Shown here: positions 8,567 to 18,959 of the stretch, piece after piece
How positions within the stretch are numbered: position 1 is the stretch's first letter
Layout: each line of letters begins with the position of its first letter
Assembly (NCBI RefSeq): GCF_020622345.1
Contig: NZ_JACNMO010000009.1
Coordinates: 62,001 to 126,000, forward strand
Direction of reading: 5' to 3'
From: Roseobacter weihaiensis
GTDB lineage: Bacteria > Pseudomonadota > Alphaproteobacteria > Rhodobacterales > Rhodobacteraceae
DNA length: 64,000 bases
Translations under genes and position numbers: made by a program
Notes under the pieces: model-generated
What the model was told of the DNA's origin: nothing
What the model saw: the letters and a program-made list of their open reading frames with translations, nothing else
The model's database searches: none

Positions 8567-9775
8567 ATGACCCAAAAGCCCAACCTGTCGGCGGGACGTG
8601 ATTATCTCGCGATCCCCGGGCCTTCCGTGATGCCGGATGCGGTGTTGCAAGCGATGCATCGGGCTGCACCGAACATCTACGCGGGTGAGCTGCCCGACAT
8701 GATGCCCGACCTGATCGCTGATCTGAAACGGGTCGCTCGCACCAAGCACGATGTGGCGATCTACATTGGCAACGGTCATGCCACCTGGGAGGCGGCACTG
8801 GCCAACACGGTCGCCCCCGGCGAGACGGTTCTGGTCCCGGCCACTGGCCGCTTTGCCCATGGGTGGGCCGATATGGCAACCGGGCTGGGTATCAAGACGG
8901 AGATGCTGGATTTTGGTCAATCCGCGCCGATGGACATGGCGCGCATCGGCGACCGGCTCAGAGCGGATACGGACCACAAGATCAAGGCGGTTTTGGCCGT
9001 GCATGTCGATACCTCCACCTCGGTGCGCAACGATATCGCGGCCCTGCGGGCGGTGATGGACGAGGCCGGTCACCCTGCCTTGCTGATGGCTGACTGTATC
9101 GCCTCGCTGGGGTGTGACGTCTTTGAAATGGATGGCTGGGGTGTCGACGTCATGATCACCGGCTGCCAGAAGGGGCTGATGGTGCCGCCGGGTGTGGGAT
9201 TTGTCTTTTTCAACGACAAGGCTGCCGGGGCGCGCGCGAGGATGTCCCGGGTGAGCCGCTATTGGGATTGGGTGCCGCGCGCCGCACCGGAGGAGTTCTT
9301 TCAATACTGGAACGGAACAGCGCCCACGCATCACGTCTATGGATTGCGCAAGGCGCTTGACCTGATCCACGCGGAAGGGATGGAGGCCGTCTGGCAGCGC
9401 CATGGCGTTCTGGCGCGGGCAATCTGGGCGGCCTGCGAGGCCTGGGGCGGGCAGGGCAAGCTTGCTCTGAACGTGGCGGACCCGGCGCACCGCAGTCATG
9501 CGGTGACCTCCCTTCGATTGGAGAGCCCGCAAGCCACGGCCCTGCGCGACTGGACCCAAAAGGAGTTGGGGCTCACGCTCGGGATCGGGCTTGGCATGGC
9601 GCCGCCCGGCGACCCGGCCTGGCACGGGTTTTTCCGGCTTGGCCACATGGGACATGTCAACGGCCATATGATTATGGGGTTGCTCGGCGGGATAGAGGCG
9701 GGGCTGACGGCGCTTGACATAGACCACGGCAAGGGAGCGCTGGAGGCCGCAGCACAGGCGATTGCCGGTCGCTAG
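8567..9775 (+). CDS. Class V aminotransferase (serine/alanine-glyoxylate type)
   Basis: A PLP-dependent fold-type I enzyme of the alanine-glyoxylate/serine-glyoxylate/serine-pyruvate group, which moves an amino group to glyoxylate or pyruvate. The 402-residue length fits. The N-terminus has the substrate-site motif IPGPSVMP (16-23), the PLP-contact region IYIGNGHATWEA (65-76), and a cofactor-binding Asp in ADCIASLG near 176. Lys202 in GCQKGLM is the predicted Schiff-base lysine. AAAGGAC before the ATG at 8567 supports the start. Neighbours do not define a pathway. Glycine and glyoxylate metabolism would fit with the sarcosine oxidases, whose product is glycine, but that link is inference. Confidence 0.85.
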   Translation: MTQKPNLSAGRDYLAIPGPSVMPDAVLQAMHRAAPNIYAGELPDMMPDLIADLKRVARTKHDVAIYIGNGHATWEAALANTVAPGETVLVPATGRFAHGWADMATGLGIKTEMLDFGQSAPMDMARIGDRLRADTDHKIKAVLAVHVDTSTSVRNDIAALRAVMDEAGHPALLMADCIASLGCDVFEMDGWGVDVMITGCQKGLMVPPGVGFVFFNDKAAGARARMSRVSRYWDWVPRAAPEEFFQYWNGTAPTHHVYGLRKALDLIHAEGMEAVWQRHGVLARAIWAACEAWGGQGKLALNVADPAHRSHAVTSLRLESPQATALRDWTQKELGLTLGIGLGMAPPGDPAWHGFFRLGHMGHVNGHMIMGLLGGIEAGLTALDIDHGKGALEAAAQAIAGR

Positions 9776-9987
9776 CCGGCGGGCGGTCGGGCATGGGCCT
9801 GCTCGGCCATCCGGCGGCGATGCTCCACCCAGGTGACCCAGTGATTGACCACAAGGCCCAGAAAGACAGCCGCCACCAGCCCGTAAACGGCAAACAGGAA
9901 CAGTAAAACCCAGGCCAGATTGACCCCGAACATCACGATACAGGCCCCGGTGAAATTCGGTGCGCGTCCAAGTTTGTGATTTTCCAT
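9772..9987 (-). CDS. Small membrane protein, unknown function
   Basis: A 71-residue protein with a polar N-terminus, about two hydrophobic segments (residues 13-55) and a basic tail containing EHRRRMAEQAH. AGGTG lies 5 nt before the ATG at 9987. Its end overlaps the end of the convergent aminotransferase gene by 4 bp. I do not recognise a family. It lies on the same strand as, and downstream of, the HisC-like gene, with 56 bp between them, so the two may share a transcript. Confidence 0.65.
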   Translation of the reverse strand: MENHKLGRAPNFTGACIVMFGVNLAWVLLFLFAVYGLVAAVFLGLVVNHWVTWVEHRRRMAEQAHARPPAG

Positions 9988-10043
9988 ATCACACCTCGCC
10001 GATCCATCACTGCGAAAGGAGTATAGACCGGCGTGCCGCAACG

Positions 10044-11147
10044 TCAGCTGTTTTCTGCCTGCCGCAGCGCCGCCGGCAGGGCTTCGGCCAGAATGTCGAG
10101 GTCCGCGGGCGTGCCGCAGCTGACCCGGATGCAGCGGTTTTGCGGTGCCGCGAAGGGCATGCGGACAAAAACGCCGTAGGAGATCAGCTCTTCGAGAACC
10201 CTGGCTGCAAAGCCGCCACCGCCACCGCAATCAATGGCCACGAAGTTCGTCGCGGAGGGAAGGGGGGTCAACCCGCAGTCGCGCGATATTTTCCCGATCC
10301 GCAGCCGCGAGGAGGCGATCCGCGCCAGCACCGACCGGAGCCACGTCTGGTCGGCAAGCGCTGCCAGCGCGCCTTCCTGCGCGGATCGGTTCATGCCGAA
10401 GTGGTTGCGTACCTTGTTGAAGGCAGCGATCAGCTCCGGGGCCCCGATGGCATATCCGATACGCGCGCCTGCCAGCCCGTAGGCCTTTGAAAAGGTGCGC
10501 AACCGGATCACTCTGGGATCGTCAAACGCCAGATCCGGCGATGTCCCCTTCGGGGCGCATTCGATATAGGCCTCATCCAGCACCAGAAGGGAGCCCAGCG
10601 GCAGATCGTCCAGGGCGCTGCACAGATCTTCGCCCTTGTGGGCACTGCCCATCGGATTGTCCGGATTGGCCAGATACACAAGCTTTGCGTCGACCTCTCC
10701 GGCCTTGGCGAACAGCGCCTGCGGGTCTTCGAAGTCGTTGTTGTAGGGCACCTTGTGCACGATGCCGCCAAAGCCTGTCGCGTGGTAATTGAAGGTGGGA
10801 TAGGCCCCGTCCGAGGTCACAACCGGATCGCCTGGGGCCACAAAAAGGCGCACCAGGTAAGACAGCAACCCGTCGATACCTTCCCCGACCATGATACACT
10901 CCGGGCGGGTTTTCAGGTGCCGGGCAATGGCGTGCCGCAAATCATGATTCTCAGGATCGCCGTACATCCACTGCGGCGTCTCCGCCATGGCGCGAATCGC
11001 ACTGGGTGAGGGGCCAAAGACGTTTTCATTAGCGCCCAAACGTGCGTCAAACCTCTGTTGGCGCTCTCTTTCCTGCGTTTCCGGGCCGACAAAAGGTACG
11101 TTCGCGGGAAGGGCATCTGCAATATGAGTAAGTCTGAAATGAGTCAT
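10044..11147 (-). CDS. Histidinol-phosphate aminotransferase-like PLP enzyme
   Basis: A 367-residue class I/II aminotransferase resembling HisC, which converts imidazole-acetol phosphate and glutamate to histidinol phosphate. The motifs are LGANENVFGPSP near 37, LANPDNPMG near 159 and the PLP lysine in TFSKAYGLAG at 218-227 (Lys221). The C-terminal RVSCGTPAD supplies the substrate-carboxylate Arg. No other his genes are nearby, and HisC relatives also act on aromatic or other amino acids, so hisC is not assigned. The ATG at 11147 gives MTHFRLTHIADAL; the longer upstream frame is antisense to the crotonase gene. It is divergent from the crotonase across 114 bp. Confidence 0.82.
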   Translation of the reverse strand: MTHFRLTHIADALPANVPFVGPETQERERQQRFDARLGANENVFGPSPSAIRAMAETPQWMYGDPENHDLRHAIARHLKTRPECIMVGEGIDGLLSYLVRLFVAPGDPVVTSDGAYPTFNYHATGFGGIVHKVPYNNDFEDPQALFAKAGEVDAKLVYLANPDNPMGSAHKGEDLCSALDDLPLGSLLVLDEAYIECAPKGTSPDLAFDDPRVIRLRTFSKAYGLAGARIGYAIGAPELIAAFNKVRNHFGMNRSAQEGALAALADQTWLRSVLARIASSRLRIGKISRDCGLTPLPSATNFVAIDCGGGGGFAARVLEELISYGVFVRMPFAAPQNRCIRVSCGTPADLDILAEALPAALRQAENS

Positions 11148-11261
11148 GCCGCGTAATAAATCAACGCCCGGGTTCTCGGCAAGACCCCCGTGCCGCGACG
11201 TTTCTGTGGTAATTCGATCTGTGTCAGGTTTCCTACACCCGGCCCAAAAGGAGAATGTCAA

Positions 11262-12050
11262 ATGCCGCGCGTCGATTTCAGTGAACAAGACCACATCGCC
11301 CATGTCATCCTGAATCGGCCTGAAAAGAAAAACGCCATGGATGATGAGATGATCGACGCGTTGATTGATGCGGGTCGCGCGGTCTCGGAAAGCAGCGCTC
11401 GTGTGGTGGTTCTCTCTGCTGCGGGCGATGATTTCTGCGCCGGGATCGATATCTCGGGCCTGACAAAGATGATCGGACAGGACATGCAGGCGTTGATTTG
11501 CCCGCGCACCCATGGTGCCGGCACAACCAACCGCTGGCAGGAGGTCGCAATGGTCTGGCACCGGCTGGATCTGCCCGTCATCGCCGCGTTGCAGGGGGCG
11601 GTCTATGGCGCAGGCCTGCAACTGGCGCTAGGGGCCGACATCCGCATCGCCGCGCCGCAGGCCAAGCTCGCTGTGATGGAGATGAAATGGGGGCTGATCC
11701 CGGATATGGGCGGCATGGTGCTTTTGCCGCGTCTGGTGCGCGATGACGTCATGAAACGTCTGATCTACACCGCTGAACCGGTGGAGGCGGCGCAGGCCGA
11801 ACGTTGGGGGCTGGTCACCGAGGTTGCGGCGGACCCGCTGGCTGCCGCGCAAGCGCTGGCGCAAACCATTGCGGCCAAGGGGCCCAATGCGATCCGCGCG
11901 GCCAAGCGGCTCTGCGCGCAGGCGCACCTGGCCTCACCGCATGAGGTGCTCGTGGCGGAGGCCGAGGCGCAAGCCGCCCTCTTGGGCCAGCCCGAGCAGA
12001 TGGAGGTGATCGCCGCGCAATTCGGCAAACGGGCCGCCGTCTTCAAATAG
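11262..12050 (+). CDS. Enoyl-CoA hydratase/isomerase (crotonase) family protein
   Basis: A 262-residue crotonase-fold enzyme acting on acyl-CoA thioesters. Features are NRPEKKNAMDDEM near residues 18-30, the oxyanion-hole region with DFCAGIDISG near 56-65, and GAVYGAGLQLALGADIRIA near 111-129, with a later conserved acidic segment in MKWGLIPDMGGM. The catalytic Glu pair typical of hydratases is not fully clear, so hydratase, isomerase or another crotonase activity is possible. AAAGGAG 7 nt before the ATG at 11262 fixes the start. The neighbours do not form a beta-oxidation operon. Confidence 0.85.
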   Translation: MPRVDFSEQDHIAHVILNRPEKKNAMDDEMIDALIDAGRAVSESSARVVVLSAAGDDFCAGIDISGLTKMIGQDMQALICPRTHGAGTTNRWQEVAMVWHRLDLPVIAALQGAVYGAGLQLALGADIRIAAPQAKLAVMEMKWGLIPDMGGMVLLPRLVRDDVMKRLIYTAEPVEAAQAERWGLVTEVAADPLAAAQALAQTIAAKGPNAIRAAKRLCAQAHLASPHEVLVAEAEAQAALLGQPEQMEVIAAQFGKRAAVFK

Positions 12051-12068
12051 CCTGCCGGTCGCCGCGGC

Positions 12069-12398
12069 TCAGCTGATGAACTTTTTGCGCGCTTCCCGCG
12101 CGATCTCGTAGCGCAGTTCCAGGTCGGCGATCCGGGCCATCAGAGCCTTGCGCTCAGCCTCTGACGTGCAGTCCGTGTAAGCCTTTCGCGTTTCATCAAG
12201 TTGCTTTTTGAGGGTGAACTCCTCTGGCACCACACCCGCCTCGGCCATGATGCGCATGCCGGCAGAGAGGGCCGCCGCCTCACTGGTCTCAATCGGACGC
12301 TCGGGCAGCGGCTTGCCTTCGCCCGTCAAGCCGCTGAGTTTTCCGCTGGCCCGTGCCTTGGCAATCTGGCGTTCCACAAGGGTCCTGAAGCTGCGCAT
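12069..12398 (-). CDS. DUF1992 (DnaJ C28-like) domain protein
   Basis: A 109-residue protein consisting of the conserved DUF1992 segment found in eukaryotic DNAJC28 and many bacteria. The signature is an early IAKARASGKLSGLTGEGKPLP followed by charged helices ending EIAREARKKFIS. There is no J-domain, signal peptide or membrane segment. It starts 9 bp after the end of valS on the same strand and is probably translated from the valS transcript. Molecular function is unknown. Confidence 0.85.
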   Translation of the reverse strand: MRSFRTLVERQIAKARASGKLSGLTGEGKPLPERPIETSEAAALSAGMRIMAEAGVVPEEFTLKKQLDETRKAYTDCTSEAERKALMARIADLELRYEIAREARKKFIS

Positions 12399-12407
12399 GG
12401 CCGCAGT

Positions 12408-15400
12408 CTACCCCAGTTCGGCCAGCCGCGCGAGCGCCTCTTGCAGCTTGGCCTCTTCCTCTTCGCGCAGGGCCAGATTGGCGCGGGTTTCCTCGACCAC
12501 CTCCGGCGGGGCGGAGGCTGCGAATTTCGGGTTATTCAACCGCCCCCGCAGCCCGCCCAGTTCCTTGGCGAGCTTGCCCAGCGATTTTTCCAGCCGCGCT
12601 TTCTCCTCGCCGATGTCGATGATGTCGGCGAGCGGCAGGCCGAAGCTGGCCCCGGGCACGGCCAGCGAAACGGTCCCCTTTGGAAAGCTCTCCGCCCGGT
12701 CCAGCGCCTCGACGCGGGCCAGCCGCTTTATCATCACCTCATTGCGGGTCCAGGCGGTCTCTCCCTTGGGGCTGATGTCGGTGACCAGCAGCGGCACGTA
12801 AAGCCCTGCGGGGACATGCATCTGCGCGCGGGCGGAGCGGATCGCCTCGATGAGCGTGATGACCCAGTTGAGCTCCATATCCGCGTCGGTGTCCACCAGA
12901 TCGGCCGCGCTGTAGGTTGGCCAATCGGCATGGACGAGCATCTTGGCGCGCGTGCCCGTGGCAGCCCAGAGCTCTTCGGTGATAAAGGGCATGATCGGGT
13001 GCAGCAGGATCATGCATTGATCCAGCACCCAGGCCATGGTGGCGCGGGTCTCGGGGGCAAAGGCGGTGTTGGCCTCATCCTGCAAGAGCGGTTTGGAAAG
13101 CTCCACATACCAGTCGCAGACCTTGCCCCAGACGAAACCGTAGGCGGCACTAGCGGCATCGTTGAAGCGGTAGTTCGCCAGACTTGCATCGATTTCTTCG
13201 CGCACCTTGGCGGTCTCGCCGATGATCCACTTGTTGACCGCCGCCTCGGGTGCCGGGATGCCGTCGCTGCGGGCGGCAAAGACGTCATTCATCTCCGCAA
13301 AGCGGCAGGCGTTCCAGAGTTTGGTGCCAAAATTACGATAGCCCGCAATACGTTGTGTGGAGAGTTTAAGGTCGCGCCCCATCGCAGCCATAGCGGTGAG
13401 CGTAAAGCGCACCGCATCCGCGCCGTACTCATCGATCAGCTCCAGCGGGTCGAGCACGTTGCCCAGGGATTTCGACATCTTCTTGCCGGTCTCGTCACGC
13501 ACCAGCGCGTGGACATAGACGGTGTCGAAGGGTTTCTGGCCGACAACGGCGTATTGCATCATCATCATCCGTGCGACCCAGAAGAAGATGATGTCAAACC
13601 CGGTGATCAGCACGGAGGTGGGGAAGTATTTTTGCAGCGCTTCGTTCTGGGCATCTGTCTCGGCGTCGCCCGTCCAGCCCAGCGTCCCGATGGGCCAGAG
13701 GCCGGAGGAGAACCAGGTGTCGAGCACGTCGGGGTCGCGCCACAACGCGATCCCGCCAGCGCGATTTGATGTATGTTCAAAAGCAGCGCTCTCATTTTCA
13801 ACGACTACAAATCTCAGATCGCCAAGTTCATCTTTGAGTTTGGTAATCGCATCAACCTCAGTTGCTGCGCAGATTGAAACAATAGCTGTCAAGTCCTGCT
13901 CGAACTCTAAGCCATATCTATCTGTTCTGGCTTTAGTTTTGTAAAAATACCACACCGGAATCTGATGCCCCCACCAGAGCTGGCGCGAGATGCACCAGGG
14001 TTCGATGTTTTCCAGCCAGTTGAAATAGACCTTTTTGTCCTGCTCGGGGAAAATCTCCACCTCGCCCGAGCGCACCGCGTCAATGGCGGGCCGAACGATC
14101 TTCTCCGCATCGACGAACCACTGATCCGTTAGCATCGGCTCAATAACCACCTTGGAGCGGTCGCCGAAGGGTTGCATGATCTTTTTCGCTTCGACCAGCG
14201 GCTCAAGAAAAGGCTCGTCGACCGGCAAAAACGCGTCTTCGGGGTCCGGGTCCGTGACAGGCACCATGACCGCCAGCCCTTCGGCGGTGATCTGTTTGAC
14301 GACCGCCTTGCGTGCCACGAAACGGTCAAGCCCGCGTAGATCATCCGGCACGAGGTTGACCGCATCGGCCTCGGCCTCGGTCAAGGTCCGCTCCCCCTTT
14401 GCCACGGCCATGGCGATGGCGGCGGCCTCCGCATAGGGGGCACCGTCCTCCCGCATGGAGGCCTTGGTGTCCATCAGCCGGTAGAGCGGGATGCCGCCGC
14501 GCTTGGCAACGGCATAGTCGTTGAAATCATGCGCGCCGGTGATCTTGACCGCGCCAGAGCCAAACTCCGGGTCCGGGTATTCATCGGTGATGATCGGGAT
14601 CAGGCGGCGATGCTCTTTGGGGCCAACAGGAATTTCACATAGCTTTCCGATAATTGGCGCATAGCGTTCATCCGATGGGTGAACAGCAACAGCCCCGTCG
14701 CCCAGCATGGTCTCGGGCCGCGTGGTCGCAATGGAGATGTAATCGCGGGTCTCGCGTAGCACCTCGTTGCCGTCCGCGTCCTTCTCCACGTACTCGTAGG
14801 TCTGACCCTCCGCCAGCGGGTACTTGAAGTGCCACATATGGCCATCGACTTCGATGTTCTCGACCTCCAGATCGGAGATCGCGGTCTCGAAATGCGGGTC
14901 CCAGTTCACCAGCCGCTTACCACGGTAGATCAGGCCCTTGTTGTACATGTCCACGAAGACCTTGATGACCGCATCGTGGAAGTTCGGCCCCTGGCCCGCG
15001 TCCGGATCGCCCGGCGCGCCGCCCATGGTAAAGGCCTCGCGGGACCAGTCACAGGACGCGCCGAGACGCTTCAATTGCCCGATGATCGTGCCGCGCGAGG
15101 CGACCTTCTGCTGCCAGACGCGTTCCACGAACTTCTCGCGGCCCATGGTTTGGCGGTTGGGTTCCTGGTTCAGCATCATCTCGCGTTCGGTGACCATCTG
15201 CGTGGCGATCCCGGCGTGATCGGTCCCCGGTTGCCAGAGCGTGTCAAACCCGCGCATGCGATGCCAGCGGACCAGAATGTCCTGCAGCGTGTTGTTGAAG
15301 GCGTGGCCCATGTGCAGGCTGCCCGTCACATTGGGCGGCGGGATCATGATGGAGAACGTCTCGTCGCGTGTCGCATTGACCCCGGCCTTGAACGCCCCGG

Positions 15401-15467
15401 CTTTCTCCCAGGCGGCATAGAGGCGTGCTTCCGCCTCTTTTGCGTCAAATGTCTTGTCCAGCGCCAT
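12408..15467 (-). CDS. valS: Valyl-tRNA synthetase
   Basis: Class Ia synthetase that charges tRNA-Val and edits mischarged Thr. The 1019-residue protein has the HIGH box as HMGH in [14 protein letters not shown] (about 45), the editing domain in the first third, the WGHQIPVW segment, [13 protein letters not shown], and the KMSKS loop in [13 protein letters not shown]. It ends with the anticodon-binding domain and a C-terminal coiled coil rich in Glu and Lys. The ATG at 15467 gives [17 protein letters not shown]. Residues about 508-571 are encoded by DNA of much lower GC than the rest (52 of 120 bases G or C in 13801-13920, against 43 of 60 in 13681-13740) and read unlike the usual family sequence. 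The core motifs remain in frame, so the enzyme should work. Confidence 0.97.
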   Translation of the reverse strand: MALDKTFDAKEAEARLYAAWEKAGAFKAGVNATRDETFSIMIPPPNVTGSLHMGHAFNNTLQDILVRWHRMRGFDTLWQPGTDHAGIATQMVTEREMMLNQEPNRQTMGREKFVERVWQQKVASRGTIIGQLKRLGASCDWSREAFTMGGAPGDPDAGQGPNFHDAVIKVFVDMYNKGLIYRGKRLVNWDPHFETAISDLEVENIEVDGHMWHFKYPLAEGQTYEYVEKDADGNEVLRETRDYISIATTRPETMLGDGAVAVHPSDERYAPIIGKLCEIPVGPKEHRRLIPIITDEYPDPEFGSGAVKITGAHDFNDYAVAKRGGIPLYRLMDTKASMREDGAPYAEAAAIAMAVAKGERTLTEAEADAVNLVPDDLRGLDRFVARKAVVKQITAEGLAVMVPVTDPDPEDAFLPVDEPFLEPLVEAKKIMQPFGDRSKVVIEPMLTDQWFVDAEKIVRPAIDAVRSGEVEIFPEQDKKVYFNWLENIEPWCISRQLWWGHQIPVWYFYKTKARTDRYGLEFEQDLTAIVSICAATEVDAITKLKDELGDLRFVVVENESAAFEHTSNRAGGIALWRDPDVLDTWFSSGLWPIGTLGWTGDAETDAQNEALQKYFPTSVLITGFDIIFFWVARMMMMQYAVVGQKPFDTVYVHALVRDETGKKMSKSLGNVLDPLELIDEYGADAVRFTLTAMAAMGRDLKLSTQRIAGYRNFGTKLWNACRFAEMNDVFAARSDGIPAPEAAVNKWIIGETAKVREEIDASLANYRFNDAASAAYGFVWGKVCDWYVELSKPLLQDEANTAFAPETRATMAWVLDQCMILLHPIMPFITEELWAATGTRAKMLVHADWPTYSAADLVDTDADMELNWVITLIEAIRSARAQMHVPAGLYVPLLVTDISPKGETAWTRNEVMIKRLARVEALDRAESFPKGTVSLAVPGASFGLPLADIIDIGEEKARLEKSLGKLAKELGGLRGRLNNPKFAASAPPEVVEETRANLALREEEEAKLQEALARLAELG

Positions 15468-15579
15468 GTTCCGCGTCCTCTGTTGCGTTGCGCGTTCATC
15501 TAGCCGACGCCGCAGCAAAGGAAAAGGTGGCGCGTGCGGATTGTTTGCGTCGGCTGTCCGCGTCCGCTTGTCCTCCGGA

Positions 15580-16458
15580 TCAGTTGTACAGGCTGCCTTG
15601 TTTCTGTGCGCCCGACATCATGGCCTTGGCCTGTGCCGCGCGGATTTCGTCATATTGCGCGAGCGCCTCTGACGTAAAATTGCGCGTGGGCGCAGGAAAG
15701 CTGGAAAAGTGACCAAAGCGGTCCTGTCCGCGGGCAAGCAGGGCGAAATCCACATCCGCCACCTGCTGTGTGACATCCGGGGTGCAGTATCGGATGACGG
15801 CAGCAATCCTGCGGTCATCGGTGGTGTTGGGCCCGGATCCGTGAATGGTCAGCCCGTGGTGCAGCGAAATCTGCCCGGGATGAATCTCGATCGGGATCTT
15901 GTCTGCGGCGTCGACCTCGACCTTCACCTCCTGACCGCGAGACAGCAGATTGTCTTCGGCAAAGGTGTCTTCATGCGGCAGGATCGCATTTTTATGCGAG
16001 CCCCGGACAAAATCCATACAGCCGGAGGCCGGTGTCGCGGGCGACAGGGAAAGCCAGGCCGTGACCAGCCCGTCGATGGCGCCAAGCCCCCAGTAGGTCA
16101 GGTCCTGATGCATCGACACCTTATGGCGGGTGTTTGGTTCTTTGATAAAGAATTCAACGGCGTAGATCATGATGTCGGGGCCCAATATACCCTCCACCAC
16201 ATCCAGGATGCGCGGGTCGGAGCCGATCCGGTGGGCCAGCGGCATCACGCAATGCGCATTGACCCGTTTGTAGGTGCTGAGCGGCAGGGGCAGATCGCGA
16301 TCAAGCCACTCGGCCTCCAGCGCTTCCAGTTCCGCGCGCATCCGGCGGGCCTCTGCCGCGGGCATGACCTCGATGGGAAAGAGATAGCCGTCCTGCCAGT
16401 AGGCGGCCTTTTGCGTCTCGGTCAACCGACCGTTTTCCAGGGGCAGCGGGGATGGCAT
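15580..16458 (-). CDS. Phytanoyl-CoA dioxygenase (PhyH) family protein
   Basis: A 292-residue Fe(II)/2-oxoglutarate-dependent oxygenase. The metal triad is visible as His117-x-Asp119 in SMHQDLTYW and a distal His206 in LTIHGSGPN, with Arg217 placed to bind 2-oxoglutarate. PhyH-family members hydroxylate varied small molecules, so a role in phytanic acid degradation should not be assumed. An AGAGGAG lies 6 nt before the ATG at 16458, which favours this start over the ATGs near 16485. It is divergent from the CoxL-like gene at 16662 with about 200 bp between. Substrate unknown; a link with the neighbouring molybdoenzyme subunit is possible but unproven. Confidence 0.85.
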   Translation of the reverse strand: MPSPLPLENGRLTETQKAAYWQDGYLFPIEVMPAAEARRMRAELEALEAEWLDRDLPLPLSTYKRVNAHCVMPLAHRIGSDPRILDVVEGILGPDIMIYAVEFFIKEPNTRHKVSMHQDLTYWGLGAIDGLVTAWLSLSPATPASGCMDFVRGSHKNAILPHEDTFAEDNLLSRGQEVKVEVDAADKIPIEIHPGQISLHHGLTIHGSGPNTTDDRRIAAVIRYCTPDVTQQVADVDFALLARGQDRFGHFSSFPAPTRNFTSEALAQYDEIRAAQAKAMMSGAQKQGSLYN

Positions 16459-16661
16459 GAGAGGCTCCTCTTTGTTCGTCATCATCGGGTGCAGGTCTGG
16501 TCAATGCGGCTCTGTTGGCGATCTCACTCCCGGAGGCGTTGAGTGTGCCGCAACCGGATCGACGACCGATGCGGCGCGGCCATTCTGCACACGGGCTGGA
16601 CACCGCTGGTTCTGCCGCTAGTGTCCGGCCTGTCAGCGTCTATAACACAAGGAAGCCTGCC

Positions 16662-18959
16662 ATGGAAAAGTTCGGAAAATCACAGCCGGTCAAACGGGTT
16701 GAAGACATTCGCTTCCTGACGGGTGAAGGGCGCTATGTCGACGACATAGCGCCGGATACGGCCCTCTTTGCCGTTGTGTTCCGGGCACCGGTTGCCCATG
16801 CAACGATCACCGCGCTTGATGTGAGTGCTGCGCGCGCGGCCGAAGGTGTGCGGGCCGTGCTGACGGCGGATGACCTCAAGGCCGCAGGCATCGACCATTC
16901 GATGTCCTCCTCCATCATCAAGAATCGCGATGGCAGCATGGGGGCCGCTCCGCGTCGTCCCGTTCTGGCAGAAGACAGGATGCGTTTTGTGGGGGAGCCG
17001 GTCGCGTTCATCGTGGCCCAGACGCTGGAGCAGGCCCGCGATGCAGCAGAGCTTATCGAGCTGGATTATGACGACATGCCCGCCAAGATGGACCTCAAGC
17101 CGGGCGGCCCCGCGATCCATGACGAAGCACCTGACAATCTTGCGTTTGATTGGGGGATGGGGGACGAGGCCGCGACCGAGGCTGCTTTTCAAAAGGCCGC
17201 CCGTACCGTCAGTCTGGAGGTCCCGGACAACCGCATCATCGTGAACTCGCTTGAGCCGCGCGGCTGTTTTGCCGAATGGCAGGACGGGCGCGTGCATGTG
17301 TCCTTGGGCGGGCAAGGCGTCTGGGATCACAAGGCCGAGATTTCCAAGGCCCTCAATATCGACCCCGAGCAGGTTCGCGTGACCAACCCCGACATCGGGG
17401 GTGGTTTCGGGATGAAGGGATTTCCTTATCCCGAATACATCCTGACAGCCTATGCCGCCCAGGTTGTGGGCCAGCCTGTGCGGTGGATGTCGGAGCGGAC
17501 GGAAGCAATGCTGACCGATAACGCCGGGCGCGATCTGACCAGCCTGGCCGAGTTTGCCTTTGACGAGAGCAACAAGATCACCGCCTACCGTGTGCATACC
17601 CGTTGCAATCTGGGGGCCTACAACAGCCAATTCGGCCAGTTCATCCAGAGCCAGCTTTTCAGCCGCGTGCTGATGGGGGTTTATGATGTGCAGACGACTT
17701 GGCTGCACGTGGAAGGTATCTATACCAATACCACCTATGTCGATGCCTACCGGGGGGCCGGACGGCCGGAGGCGATTTATGTGCTGGAGCGGCTGATGGA
17801 TCGCGCGGCGCGGGAACTGGAGGTCGACCCGCTGGAATTGCGGCGGATCAATTTCATCAGGCCCGATCAGTTTCCCTATAAGAACTCGACCGGCGAGACC
17901 TATGATGTAGGCGATTTCGATAAAGTCCTGCGCCGCGCCGAGGAGGAATCCGATCTTGCGGGTTTTGTCGCACGTAAATCTGATGATGCTGCCCGCGGAT
18001 TGCTGCGCGGGATGGGACTTTGTTACTATATAGAAAGTATTTTAGGCGATCCTTCGGAAAGCGCCAAAGTGGCGTTCAACGAGGATGGCACGGTGAATAT
18101 ATACGTCGGGACACAAAGCACGGGGCAGGGGCATGAGACTGTCTATGCCCAGTTTCTGAGCGACCAGACGGGTATTCCGGCGGACCGCGTCTTTGTCATC
18201 CAAGGCGACAGCGACCAGATCAAACAGGGTGGCGGCACCGGCGGGTCACGCTCTGTCACGGTGCAGAACACGGCGACGCTGGCCACGGTGGCGACGATGA
18301 AGACCGCCTTCACGGATTTTCTGGCCGATGAAATGGGCGTGCCCGCGTCAGAGATCAGCTTTGATGATGAGCGGTTCCGCGCTGAAGGCTCCAACCTGAC
18401 ACCGACCATGCTGGAGGTGGCGGAGATGGCCCGCGACAAGGGGCGCGACGATCTGCTGGTGCATGAGGAACGCACGACTCTGCCCGCCCGCAGCTTTCCC
18501 AATGGGTGCCATGTTTCAGAGGTGGTGATTGATCCCGAAACGGGTGTCGTGACGGTGGACCGCTATACTGTCGTTGACGATTTTGGAAACCTTATCAATC
18601 CGTTGCTGGCTGAAGGTCAGGTGCACGGCGGTGTCGCTCAGGGTATTGGACAGGCCATCACAGAGCATGTGGTTTTCGACAGGGATGGCCAGTTGCTCAC
18701 AGCATCGTTCATGGACTACGCCATGCCGCGGGCCGATGGTATTCCCATGATAAGCTTTACGTCAGAGCCGGTGCCATCGACTGCCAACATCATGGGTATG
18801 AAGGGCTGTGGCGAGGCCGGTACCGTTGGTGCGCTGGCGGCCGTTTCCAATGCGGTCCAGGATGCGCTCTGGGCGCAGGGGGTGCGTCAGGCAGATATGC
18901 CCTTCACCCCGCTCAAGGTTTGGGAGTTGCTGAACGGTCATGCTATCGCGGCGGAGTAA
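16662..18959 (+). CDS. Xanthine dehydrogenase/CoxL-type molybdopterin-binding subunit
   Basis: Large subunit of the xanthine oxidase/aerobic CO dehydrogenase family, which hydroxylates substrates at a molybdenum-cytosine-dinucleotide centre. The 765-residue protein has the N-terminal aldehyde-oxidase a/b hammerhead domain (about 20-130; GRYVDDI), NPDIGGGFGMKG near 245, the active-site loop AYRGAGRPEA near 362-371, GGGTGGSR near 525 and the catalytic Glu in KGCGEAGTVG near 716. AYRGAGR, not AYRCSFR, indicates a form II-like enzyme rather than a true CO dehydrogenase. No medium FAD subunit or small 2Fe-2S subunit gene is in the window, so partners must be encoded elsewhere. The stop overlaps the DUF2235 start by 20 bp. 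Confidence 0.88.
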   Translation: MEKFGKSQPVKRVEDIRFLTGEGRYVDDIAPDTALFAVVFRAPVAHATITALDVSAARAAEGVRAVLTADDLKAAGIDHSMSSSIIKNRDGSMGAAPRRPVLAEDRMRFVGEPVAFIVAQTLEQARDAAELIELDYDDMPAKMDLKPGGPAIHDEAPDNLAFDWGMGDEAATEAAFQKAARTVSLEVPDNRIIVNSLEPRGCFAEWQDGRVHVSLGGQGVWDHKAEISKALNIDPEQVRVTNPDIGGGFGMKGFPYPEYILTAYAAQVVGQPVRWMSERTEAMLTDNAGRDLTSLAEFAFDESNKITAYRVHTRCNLGAYNSQFGQFIQSQLFSRVLMGVYDVQTTWLHVEGIYTNTTYVDAYRGAGRPEAIYVLERLMDRAARELEVDPLELRRINFIRPDQFPYKNSTGETYDVGDFDKVLRRAEEESDLAGFVARKSDDAARGLLRGMGLCYYIESILGDPSESAKVAFNEDGTVNIYVGTQSTGQGHETVYAQFLSDQTGIPADRVFVIQGDSDQIKQGGGTGGSRSVTVQNTATLATVATMKTAFTDFLADEMGVPASEISFDDERFRAEGSNLTPTMLEVAEMARDKGRDDLLVHEERTTLPARSFPNGCHVSEVVIDPETGVVTVDRYTVVDDFGNLINPLLAEGQVHGGVAQGIGQAITEHVVFDRDGQLLTASFMDYAMPRADGIPMISFTSEPVPSTANIMGMKGCGEAGTVGALAAVSNAVQDALWAQGVRQADMPFTPLKVWELLNGHAIAAE

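Noticed and set aside
12201-13769. A 522-codon plus-strand frame across DUF1992 and valS
   Set aside because: Antisense to two confident genes and of low-complexity composition; no family resemblance.
16662-18959. True aerobic carbon monoxide dehydrogenase
   Set aside because: The active-site loop is AYRGAGR, not AYRCSFR, and the other subunits are absent.
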